Positions 1 through 9,900 of a stretch of DNA of 64,000 bases are shown here, in pieces. Under the pieces are notes generated by a model that made no database searches, had not been told where the DNA came from, and was given only the letters and a program-made list of their open reading frames with translations. Both the position numbers and the translations under genes were made by a program. Position 1 is the first letter of the stretch, and each line of letters opens with the position of its first letter. Location: assembly GCA_021292105.1 (NCBI GenBank), contig CM037872.1:9760791-9824790 (forward strand), in the 5' to 3' direction. Origin of the DNA: Anadara kagoshimensis. Taxonomy: Eukaryota > Mollusca > Bivalvia > Arcoida > Arcidae.

Positions 1-66
1 CTCTATGAAATTGATTTATCCAGAAATTCAGGATATCGAAGTTTGAGGAAACAAGATTCAACTGTA
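1..66. mobile_element. Truncated terminus of a TA-inserting DNA transposon
   Basis: The segment ends in ACTG followed by TA at 65-66. Read on the - strand it starts CAGTTGAATCTTG and continues with short 'cttcgatatcc'-like blocks, the same layout as the complete TA-flanked element at 5278-6260. The other end lies outside the window, so family and length are inferred only. Confidence 0.3.
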
Positions 67-520
67 TGTGCATATCTATGGTGCACTAAGGGCAATGTTT
101 AGGTGCCAGCTCACAGAGACAGTAGTTGGTGTCATGGGTCCATTATTCTGACACTGGTTAAGCCAGCAGCAATGTTTCATGTCATGGCGTAAGACTGGGC
201 TATCCACCTTAACAATGAAAAGTCTGATACTGCCACACATAAAATAACTTGCTGGTCATTGTTAAGGCAAATAGTTTACCTTAGTCAGGAATTCTATGCT
301 AAAGAACAATGCCTGGACATTGTTCGGAGTGCACTGCAAAGGTAAAAAGTTCTACCACTACACACAAAGCCGGTGACATAACGATATAAATAAAATATTC
401 TCGACTGGGATGTAAAACTCTGTTCTCTCAATCTCAAATGTATCCTCGATACATGTTTTTCAACCCATCATATGGTTAACGTACATGCCCACTGTAAACT
501 GCTTAAGTAAAGTAAAAATG
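67..520. other. Non-coding stretch, no gene recognised
   Basis: No ORF with coding character was seen on either strand. A short piece near 396-425 resembles the 3' tail of the SINEs found elsewhere in the window (the 'gactgggatgtaaaactc' block). Nothing else is recognisable. Confidence 0.4.
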
Positions 521-522
521 AT

Positions 523-532
523 TTTATTTATT
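523..532 (-). terminator. Overlapping polyadenylation signals of the small minus-strand gene
   Basis: Two overlapping AATAAA hexamers on the - strand lie about 20-30 bases after the stop codon of the 57-codon ORF. That is a very compact 3' UTR and supports the ORF being transcribed. Inference from spacing and motif only. Confidence 0.45.
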
Positions 533-550
533 TAAAAAGAACTAAAATAT

Positions 551-724
551 TTAGATAAGATCAAATGGAAGCTCACTAGTCTCTAAAATGTGATTTGGAA
601 CTGGCTCCGATTTCCTCGGCTCCACTAACTGCATAGTTTCAACGAGTAAACCATCCCCTGTAACTCCCTTTTCTAGCCCCATGGGGCCAGAAATTGATCG
701 ACTGATTGCACTTATTGACGGCAT
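551..724 (-). CDS. Small 57-residue protein, head-to-head with MLH1, unknown function
   Basis: The ORF starts with ATG at 724 in a good context (A at -3) and ends TAA at 551. It encodes 57 residues: a Ser/Ile-rich start (MPSISAISRSISG), then MGLEKGVTGDG, an acidic and proline-containing C-terminal half, and the C-terminus SELPFDLI. There is no signal peptide, membrane segment or recognisable domain. An in-frame stop lies shortly upstream of the ATG, so this is the natural start. A splice-acceptor-like tract (ttcattttcag) ends about 25 bases before the ATG, so a noncoding first exon may exist. AATAAA signals follow the stop closely, and a YY1-type site lies about 90 bases upstream of the start. 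I do not recognise the family. Position suggests it shares the bidirectional promoter with MLH1. It could still be a chance ORF. Confidence 0.45.
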   Translation of the reverse strand: MPSISAISRSISGPMGLEKGVTGDGLLVETMQLVEPRKSEPVPNHILETSELPFDLI

Positions 725-1104
725 TTTGTGATTGACGTTATTTCATCCTGAAAATGAAATATATCGCATCAAAACACAACAGCGGCTACATTTCGTCGGA
801 TATCCAGGGCGCCGCCATATTGTTTATTATGCCAACTGAGTGATCACACTGAAGAAATAGTTCTAAAGTAATCGAGTAGATTTGGTTTTAATTCATCAAA
901 AGTCTCAGTAAGATTAATTTATATAAGATAGACATAAGCATGTTATGTGTTATAAAGCAAGATATGGATATTTTATCGATATTTTCAGATAAATAGATTT
1001 ATGGAACTACTTCTTTTTCACATTCGTATCCAAGGGAGATACATACACAGCGGAAGTGGAAAATATTGCGGACTTTCCGGAAGTGTGAGCGAAAATGTAA
1101 ATAC

Positions 1105-1115
1105 TTTGGCGGGAA
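1105..1115 (+). promoter_or_regulatory. E2F-type site
   Basis: TTTGGCGGGAA matches the E2F consensus. E2F control is known for replication and repair genes, and MLH1 is the obvious target by position. It sits 20 bases from an ETS site. Confidence 0.5.
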
Positions 1116-1155
1116 CAACATAGGCACCTGTCACATGTGACACCTTGTCAAAATT

Positions 1156-1170
1156 AGGTCACAGTGACCT
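1156..1170. promoter_or_regulatory. Perfect IR3 nuclear-receptor palindrome (ERE type)
   Basis: AGGTCACAGTGACCT is an exact inverted repeat of AGGTCA with a 3-base spacer, the consensus oestrogen-response-element arrangement. It lies directly after the ETS/E2F/M-box group. Mollusc oestrogen-receptor orthologues are known to bind such sites, generally without ligand control. Use here is inferred. Confidence 0.5.
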
Positions 1171-1190
1171 AGAAGTGTTAAAATAGGTAA

Positions 1191-2231
1191 TAGATTACAA
1201 AGGCAAAATGAATTGTTAGCAAATTAGGAAACACCTATTCATATCACAATATTTAAGACCTCAAACCTTATGTACAATGTTGTTTTATGTCGCATCAGCA
1301 ATTTTCAGCTATTCACTATCATGTACATTGTAAATGTACTAGACCGACTTTTTCAGTTGTCAATAGCCCTTGTCAACGGTGATATGGGAATGTGGAACGA
1401 CAGAACTTGTCCCTTTCCAAAATGTGGAAATTTGCCACCTCCACTTAGAGACGGTTGATTCCAGAGCAACCCGCGGGTTTATCCCGCATTCATATGTGAA
1501 TTCCCGCTGACCCGCCAAGAAGTGAACTTACCTGCAATTAAGCATATAGTTTGAGGACTTGCAGTAATCATTCATTACCATTTGAACTCGCATGTAATCA
1601 GGGCACATTTGAGTTATTACATGGGTGGAATAAGGGTCTAATTGGGATTAATGTTGTGCCGTTAGCAGATGAAAAATCACAAAAATGTGACGCATATACT
1701 GTATTCATTTTTCTGTGAAATTACACAAAAACGCACTCTTTTTGATCTTCTTTTCCAAGTCTGAGTTGTGCAACAAACTTAGCAGTGTGTGACGCACATT
1801 CCATCTCGAAAGGAGCCGCATTTGCACAAAATAGGGTTGGCAGCTCTGTGATTCTACTTTCTCAACAAATAAATATCTGCATGCTGACCATCTAACCTGT
1901 AGTTCTTGTAACTAAAATATGTTTTCTTAAACTAATGTTAAGATTTCATCTGACACTTAAACTAAAGGAGACAACTTTCAATCAGTCGCTAAGAATTTGT
2001 CTTGTTTTACCTGTCATTTTGAATGTTTTTCTTTGTTATAAATTTTTTATAAAACACCAAATGTTGACTATTAAGATTATTACAAGACACAGTGTAGAGA
2101 TATACATATGCATGGCTACATATGGTATAGTATGTACTATGTACAGGTTAAAAGACGTTACTACTGTCTCATCTACGGGGTACCTTTTAGGCGAAAAGGT
2201 AGAGTGCTTGCTTTACAAACAGGTGCCCCGG
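1191..2231. other. Presumed 5' UTR intron of MLH1, first part
   Basis: No convincing coding sequence: the short ORFs at 1270-1458 and 1935-2264 have no coding character. From about 2180 to 2231 and resuming at 2972-3003 there is a tRNA-like piece ending in a box B-like GGTTTGATTCC. It is split by the transposon at 2232-2971. Confidence 0.4.
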
Positions 2232-2971
2232 CAGGGTTCGGAATTAGGCACGCATACTCGCTAATAGCTTGTAGATCTGCCGAATAGCGAGTGGAAATAA
2301 AAGCCACTCGCATAGTTGAGCGAGTGAATAAAAGAAGCTAAATCATTTACATTCTACTTTTCAATTAACTGTCACATTGTATGTTCCAAATGAAATTTAA
2401 AACGAAAAAAAAGCGAAAAGCGGCCGAGATAAGTCATATTGTCTGGGCATCTCTATCCTAAACAAATTCGGATTACTCGGGCATATACGTCAATGTATAA
2501 CAGGTTTCCCGGAAAACGTGGCTACGATTGGCTGCTTAATTTAGTCTTCGTCTCTGATTCGTTGTTTTAAATAGACCAGTGGAAATCCATTACTGTCATG
2601 CTTTACTGTAGCACGTGAATAAAAAAGTGAAAAAAAAAATGTCGCAAAAGTCCATTACAAATTTTTTCAAACAGCCGGCGGATAAATCCAATGAAAGTGA
2701 TGGTGCCAGTACATCAAAAATATCAAACCTAGGGGAGAGCTCTGAAAAGGCAGTGACTGCAAGCCTGAAAACGGTCAAGAAATGGCAAAAGGAACTAAAT
2801 GTTGACCTGGAAATCGTTCTGTCCAGCGATGGCCAAAGAAATTGAATGTTAATTATGAGCTATTAAAATTGTTTCATAAATTTTAGCTAGTCATTTTTCA
2901 TTTTAGCTAGTGAATAAAAATTGTACAAGCTAACTTTTGCTAGTGGTAAATATCGCTAAAATCGAACCCTG
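2232..2971. mobile_element. hAT-like element with 5-bp target duplication CCCGG, carrying an ORF
   Basis: The left end reads CAGGGTTCGGAATTAG. The right end, reverse-complemented, reads CAGGGTTCGATTTTAG. Both are flanked by CCCGG (2227-2231 and 2972-2976). Removing the element restores a box B-like GGTTTGATTCC in the host, so the host was probably a tRNA-derived repeat. CAGGG termini are typical of hAT elements; the 5-bp duplication is shorter than the classic 8 bp but recurs in four other elements here. Subterminal 'actcgct/gcgagtg' blocks form hairpins. At 740 bp it is too short for a full transposase. Confidence 0.6.
2615..2845 (+). CDS. Transposon-borne ORF with a PIP-box motif (76 residues)
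   Basis: The ORF lies entirely inside the hAT-like element. It begins MNKKVKKKM, with a second possible start at codon 9 giving MSQKSITNFFKQ. Residues QKSITNFF fit the PCNA-interacting consensus Q-x-x-(I/L/M)-x-x-F-F, preceded by a lysine-rich stretch. A Ser-rich linker and a Lys/Trp-containing segment (TVKKWQKELNVDLEIV) follow before the stop. From memory of the families, hAT-derived zinc-finger proteins of the ZNF862/C17orf113 type often start with a similar SISSFF-like peptide, so this may be the N-terminal piece of such an ORF left in a deleted element. No zinc finger or catalytic domain remains. Whether it is transcribed is unknown. Confidence 0.35.
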   Translation: MNKKVKKKMSQKSITNFFKQPADKSNESDGASTSKISNLGESSEKAVTASLKTVKKWQKELNVDLEIVLSSDGQRN

Positions 2972-3186
2972 CCCGGGTTTGATTCCCGGCATCGGGGAAG
3001 GGAATTTTTTCATTGTAACTAGTATTTACGTTACAAATGGCACCCACAATGGCACCCTGCCTTTGAATGTGGGCACCCACCAAAGTGCAACCACAGGAAA
3101 GATCCCAATAAAATTAATAGATATAATTAAAAATAATATATGTTGCTATGTATGTGTTAGGATACTTCTTCAAGGGGCAAAGACTA

Positions 3187-3545
3187 TAATAATAATAATA
3201 ATAATGACTTTATTTTTCGAGGGTTGCTTATTTGGACTGAGCCAATCTTACATAAGGCCCTCCAATATGAGTGATTACATACTATTAATACAAAATAACA
3301 TTTCTTTACATGTAGTAATTAAAAATAATTAAAATAATAATCACGCAAAATATAAAACATATGCTAAGTATAAAACTATGTACAAGTGTATATATATATT
3401 AAACAACCAAATGTTAAGATAATATTATCGAATTAATATGTAAAAAAAGTACTTTGATATAACTTTTTGAAATTCTTCAAAGATGTGGCATTTTTTAATT
3501 GTGTTGGTAATGAATTCCAAAGACTAAAGGATAGGGATGTAAATG
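3187..3545 (-). repeat. 5'-truncated LINE, 3' end with ATT-repeat tail
   Basis: On the - strand the frame around 3439-3545 reads SLSFSLWNSLPTQLKNATSL, then KNFKKLYQ, and stops. 'WNSLP...SLxxFK' is the usual C-terminus of ORF2 in several non-LTR retrotransposon clades (CR1/L2/Jockey-like). The sequence then runs into an AT-rich 3' UTR and ends in a TTATTATTATTATTAT tail near 3187. Only the last ~35 codons survive, so it is inactive. The exact clade is not resolvable. Confidence 0.6.
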
Positions 3546-3614
3546 AAGTGATATAGCTACATGTACTATGTACAGGTTTAATCTAGTTTATTTTCCTTTT
3601 TGATAGGTATCAAA

Positions 3615-3736
3615 ATGGCTTCCAAACCAGCTCCAGCTATGATACGTAAACTTGACGAAGTTGTAATAAATAGAATTGCTGCCGGAGAGGTGATCCAGAG
3701 ACCTGCTAATGCTTTGAAAGAAATGATTGAAAATAG
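3615..3736 (+). CDS. MLH1: MLH1 coding exon 1
   Basis: Residues 1-40 plus two bases of codon 41. It starts [20 protein letters not shown] and ends at EMIEN with AG|gtaaaa. It is 122 coding bases, two codons longer than vertebrate exon 1 (116) and in the same end phase. It holds the first ATPase motif and the [10 protein letters not shown] signature of MutL proteins. The ATG at 3615 is chosen because Met9 would remove upstream residues that align less well, and because the pyrimidine-rich acceptor ends just before it. Confidence 0.93.
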
Positions 3737-3897
3737 GTAAAAATATATATGACTTGTTTTTGAAAAAATAAAAATATAATCAAGTACATATAATATTCAT
3801 TAAACTTTACAATTTTCCTATTTTTAGCTCACCTGGCCTTATGGCATAGTGTATGACTTGTGTGTATGTTTATGTGTGTGTCTCATATGTGAGCATG

Positions 3898-3941
<44 letters not shown>

Positions 3942-6900
3942 ACCTCATTGACTTCTCCTCTGAAACTGGCCAGTCAATTTTGATTAAACCTGGTAGGATT
4001 GTTTCTTAGGTTACGGCCATGTTAAAATTGTGTTCAAGGTATGCACTTGCCAACCAAAATGCCATCCTTACTACATAGCCAAAATAAAAAATCTCCTCCT
4101 CTGAAACCATAGAATGCAACCAGACAACTTGGTGACATTATTTTGATTTATTTATTTTCTTTTTTTTTCAGTATCGATGCCAAAGCTACCTCTATACAAG
4201 TTACTGTTAAACAAGGTGGACTTAAACTGTTACAGATACAAGATACTGGCACTGGTATAAGGGTGTGTATATGTATTTGTTTTTAGCTCACCTGACCATA
4301 GGTCATGTGAGCTTATGGCATAGCGCAGGGTGTGTATGTGCGTGCGTGAATGCGTGCTATGTTAACACACATTTTTGACTTCTCCTCTGAAACTACTGGA
4401 CAGATTTCAATGAAACTTGGTAAGAAGTATATATGGGCCGGTGCAATTCAGATTTGTTCGTGGCATTGCCATGGCTACCATATCTAGGTCAAGGTGACCT
4501 AGGGTTGCAAAAATCTTCTCCAAAACCAATGATTGGAGAAAAAATCTGATGTGATATTTGGCTTCTCTAGGGTCTTAAGCCTATAGTTTGTTCATTTTTT
4601 GAAATTTGGACAAAAAATAGGTTACACGTTTTTGCGTTTAATTTTGAAAAAAATCGTAAAATAGCTTCAAATTGTTAAAACTTGACTATTTGACTAGCTA
4701 ATGACATGGGGTTTTCAGTTTTGACATATTCTTGTAATTTCCTTCAAAATGGTGTCAGGGTCAATTATGAAGGTCATGACCTAATTTTTTACCCTTCTAA
4801 TATTATTGATTATCTGGAAAACTATTTATATAGGCATGTAAATTAAAATATTGTTGGTATTGAGGTAACAATCATTTTGATATATAGATAAAGGTCATTG
4901 GTTCAAAGGTCAAGGTCACAGAAGCAAAACAATACCAAAATGTTTCTTTATCTTGAAAACTATAAACTTTTTATATAAGCATGTATATTAGAATGTTGTA
5001 GGTATTGATACAACGATCATTTTGATGTATAGAAAAAGGTCATGGGTCCAAAGGTCAAGGTCACAGTAGCAAAACAATGCCAAAATGGTTAATTATCTCG
5101 AAAACTGTGAACTTTTTGTACAGGCATGTATATTGGAATGTTGTTGGTTTTGATGTAACAATCATTTTGATATATAGAATAAGGTTATTGGTTCAAAGGT
5201 CAAGGTCACAGATGCGGAAGAATACTGAAATGGTTCATTATCTTAAAAACTATTAACTTTTTGTATAAGCATGTATACAGTCGACTCTCATTATCTCGAA
5301 TTTCTTTGGTCCGTGGAAAGTAGTTCGACATATCCGAAGTTCGACTTAAAAATCGGCAAGTCCCTGACATGGGATGTAACTCTGTTGTACTTCTCATAAC
5401 TGTTGACTTCCGGTCCATAATCGGCAATTTTTTATCATTATTTATTTCAATATTTATAACTTATGTTTATACTATTAAACAAAGTAATGACAAAAATAAA
5501 TAATTTCAATATTTATAACTTATGTTTTTACTATTAAACAATGTAATGACAAAAATAAATAATGATGAAATAATTCTCGACTGAAAAACCTGAAGACGGC
5601 AACTCGGCATGAAAGACTAAACAGAAACTTCACCGTAACTTACAGTTAAAATTAAATCACTTAGCTTTGGTTAATTTAGGCATGTTTTCACCCACACTTC
5701 AAAGATTCTCGTTCCGTCATAATTTACTAAAAAATATTAAGCTTTGGGTATTAAGTTTTCATTTCGCATACTTCAAAGGTAATCATTCTGTAAATTTGAA
5801 CAACCCACGCTGGAGGTAACTGTTTGTGTGTACATGTGAACACTGATCGACCGAAGGTGCGTGGATGTAATTAAAGATCAATAATGCTGATTATTGATTA
5901 TTGATTCATGGTCAGGTGATTAAGAAAGGGTTTCTTTCTTCACAGGTAAAGGTAACAAAAGGAAGGACTTCAGTTTATTACGACAAAGGGAACTCAATCA
6001 TGCATGCACAAACGTGACAGGTGACAGTTAAGACATCAAAGAAGTTTGCCGGTTCGACTCATGTGTATCAAATTTAGAATGATTTAATGTCAACGGACCC
6101 AAAAATTACTTCGACTCATCCGGAAATTCAACTTACACGATTTCGACTTAAACATATAATTCCAGTATATTTATATAAGAATAAAATTGGGACCGCAAAA
6201 CTTACTTCGACTTATCCGGAATTTCGACATATCCGAGTTTGACTTAACGAGAGTTGACTGTATTAGATTGTTGTAGGTATTGATACAACAATCATTTTGA
6301 TGTATAGAAAAAGGTCATGGGTCCACAGGTCAAGGTCACGGTTTCAAAACAATATCAAAAAGGTTAATTATCTCGAAAACTATAAACTTTTTGTATAGGC
6401 ATGTATATTAGAATATTGTTGGTATTGATGCAGTGATCATTTTAATATATAGATTGTGGTCATTGGTTCGAAAGTCAAGGTCACAGATGCGAGTAGCAAG
6501 TTTCATAAATATCTAAATATCCACATTAGAGTTATTGCTCCTTAAATGTAGTATTTATTGTGTTATTTGTGCTGTTTACAGCCCAGGTGAGCTGTACAGG
6601 CCCTATTTGGCCTCTTGTTTATCTACTAATAAGAAGAAACATTAGCAGTAGGGAACTTTCACAGTTTTTGATTTTCTACACTTTTTCATGATAAGAAATT
6701 GTCATGGTTCTGACTGTAGGGAAAGTGTAAGAGAGAAATAGGAATTTTTTGCTGAGAAGATATATTCGCAGTACAAGCGTCATCGTTAAAATCATGAATA
6801 TTTTTTCCTTGCGAATGTTTCTTCTTATACACTGTGTGTACACAAATTTTTGCTTTAACCAATTAGAATTCTCAAGTCAATGATTGATTAGTATTGCATT

Positions 6901-9900
6901 GAATTTTACATCACAGTCAAGATGATTTCACTTAAATATATCCAGACGTCACCAGCTATAGGTGAAGTGAACTTTGCAGTGCGCTTAATGTGCCATGCCT
7001 ACCATGACACTGGACTTGGTTTAAAGGTCTCTTTCGAGGTAAGTCGAACCTGCCTTAAAGGCCACCTCTATATAAGGACCACCTGCTTTCAAAGGCCAGC
7101 AAAATTTTATCCACAATGCTTTTTATTCATACTATTTGAACCTCTATATAAGGGTCACCTGCCCATAAAGACCGTTATTGCTGGACACCTTTGGTGGTTT
7201 TTATAGGGCACCAAAGCCCTTCTGTTGTTGGGGTTTGGGTGGCATCCCTTGAGAAAATCTGTAAATTTAAAATGCCTAAATAACCTGAGGTCAACTTTTA
7301 AGTCACAATTTATAAAATTTAGGTTGAATTTAGCACAAATGCATGCATAATTTCGAACCCTGCAAACTGCATTTCTGAAACACTGAGCTGGGAAGGATTA
7401 CAAAACTAAATTATGTATTTCAGAAAGAAGACATGGATATTGTTTGTGAGAGGTTTACCACCAGTAAATTACAGAAATTTGAAGATTTAAATGCCATAGC
7501 AACGTATGGTTTCCGTGGTGAAGCTTTGGCTAGTATAAGTCATGTTGCTCATGTTACCATAACAACAAGAACTTCTGACTCAAAATGTGCCTATAGGTAA
7601 GTGTAGATAGTGAAAGTCTGTGTACATAGACCAACTGAGCTACCTCATTGGTCTTTGTCTTTGTTGGGAATATCAAGATCCAGTGTTTGCAGAATCCTAC
7701 AATTTGATTTGAAACTGAAAAATGTACAAGCATCTTAAAGAACTTTCAATTCAAGACAAAGACCCAAGAAAATCATCCTTTAATATTTTACTTTTTTGAC
7801 TCTGAGAGATCCATTGTGAGAAAGTTTGTTAGATAGTGGTTTTCTTCAATGCGAGTTCGCCAGCATACCACGTGATCAATACCCCTTAACGTCTATGAAG
7901 AACATTTTTGAAAACCTTTATGTTGAAATTTCCTGGAATAATGTTATTTGTACCTGAAAATGTGAACTGAAGTGATTCCATTGCCATTGAAAATACTTGT
8001 TCCGCAGAAACCTTATGAGGTATCGTGTGGTCACTTAGCAAACCCTATTATTCTGAATTTCAATTTCCTCCATCATCACTGAACTGACCATTAAAAGTGA
8101 AAGAATCTTGAATAGGGCGTAAAACTCCCATCCACTCCTGTAGGTAGCAGGGATTTATCAAGGTCTTTTGGGAAAAGGCCCTAAACTAAAAATTGGGAAA
8201 AGCTATCAACTTTTTGCTCATTTTGGGAAATCTTTGACATCATTTTTGATGTCATTAATGATTAAATCTAATGCTTTCAGTGTATTGAGTTGATTGAAGA
8301 TTGAGAAAAGCAGCCACATTTATGGCCAGACTTCAGCTATGTATCTGGTACAATTTTCTAATTGGGAATTTTCTCAGCCCATTTTGGGAAAAAATCAATG
8401 TTTTTTCCATTGGGAATGGGGCCGAATTTTGGCCCTAAATAGGCCCTTGATAAATCCCTGGGTAGTGAGTGACCCATTATATGTTGGAAGGACAGGGATT
8501 TTTCTGGACACTGACTCAAAGGGTCTAGTAAAAGGACCCATTCCTAATGTTAAAAAGCATACATTTTCCTTAATTTTGAAGGTAAAATACCCAAATTGAC
8601 ATTAAAGTTGAGAGGGGGAAAACTCAAGAAGTTGTGAAAAAGTGCATATGTTTTTTATTTGGCTTGTACCTTATATCTTTATAATAACCTGCATTTACAC
8701 ATATGGCCACATGTATTTAGATTGGTGTTACTTGTACGACTGTACGACAAAGGCACAGCATGCTTGAATTACTCACAAAAAGAATGAAATCTGGGCTTGA
8801 ATTGTGCCATTTAACAATGTTACTAACACTAGTACGCCATTAGTTGCCATGATGCTGCTTCGGTACCGTAATGGTGGCCAGTGTCAGAACATAAAAGGCA
8901 TGGCTGGCGATACGTCAATTAGATAGATGGTATAGAATATTAAGAGTTGAGCTTTCATGTTGTTTTGTACAGAGGCTGTTACATAGATGGGAAGTTAAAA
9001 GAACCTGTCAAGCCTTGTGCTGGGAATGTTGGTACACAAATTACAGTAAGAACCTATTAAACCTATTTAACCTATTAAACCATGTGCATTGTTCTTAATT
9101 CGGAATCTGGCTTAGTAAGATTTTCCTTAACTTTAATTTGGCAAATTTCAAATCTTATTAATTTTTTAATTTGTAAGATATTTTGGAATGTATGGTGTCA
9201 TTAAGAAGATTTCTTCAAGTTCCTATCATACATATTTAGTTTTTGTCAAAATGTTAATTTGTGGTTCCAAAAGATATTGTCAAATTTTGCTAGATTTGAG
9301 TTAAGGAATATCTAAGTTTAAGAAATGATTGCTAAACTAGGGCCAGGGGTTCAAAATTATGTATTATTATGAAAGGTCAAGGGCCTTTTGCCATTATTTT
9401 TGGCAAGTTCAACATAAACTTTTGAAAGTCTAATAGCATCATTAAAAGGTCCAAGTGACATTATGTTTTCCCACAGGAAAAGTAGTATTATCCAGGTAAA
9501 AAATGGCAGGTCCATGAGACTTTTACAGTTTAAATATCAAGGGTCCTAATGTAAAACCTATAGGTCCTGGACTTTGGACCTGGGAAATTTTGAATCCCTG
9601 GGAATGGTATTAATTTGTTTTTAAACAGTTGAAGTTTGAAACGCCATGAATCTAATAATTTGATAGGTGATTTTGATTTCAATTTTTAAAAGTGTTAAAA
9701 GCTGTTTAATTCAAAATGAAGTTAAATATAATTTGATCAATTAATAAATGCTATTTTAAAAACTATTTTCAAATATTAAAATAACTTCATATTTTGTAGG
9801 GGGCCTGAGTGGCCAAGTGGTCTAGGGCTGATCACAGTGCCTCTTACTACCTAAGATTATATACCACTTCAGAGTGTTTCTAGTGAGAAAGTTTATTAGT

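Larger units (their letters stand above)
805..1190. promoter_or_regulatory. Candidate bidirectional promoter between the small gene and MLH1
   Basis: This is the only clearly CpG-containing, repeat-poor stretch upstream of MLH1. It holds GCCGCCATATTG at 811-822 (a YY1-type ATGGCGGC core on the - strand, as expected just inside the small gene's transcript), ETS-type CGGAAGTG at 1051-1058 and CCGGAAGTG at 1077-1085, E2F-type TTTGGCGGGAA at 1105-1115, the palindrome TCACATGTGA (M-box type) at 1131-1140, and an inverted AGGTCA repeat at 1156-1170. A TAG|GTAATA at 1184-1192 could be the donor of a noncoding first MLH1 exon, whose partner acceptor would be the pyrimidine-rich tract ending at 3607. 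The motif identities are visible; promoter activity is inferred. Confidence 0.5.

Noticed and set aside
3899-3939. Z-DNA-forming regulatory tract in MLH1 intron 1
   Set aside because: The TG run lies exactly at the microsatellite position of the pearl-like element, so a special MLH1 role is not needed to explain it.
6922-7206. 94-codon ORF inside MLH1 intron 2
   Set aside because: It spans a SINE fragment and a MITE; no coding signal of its own.
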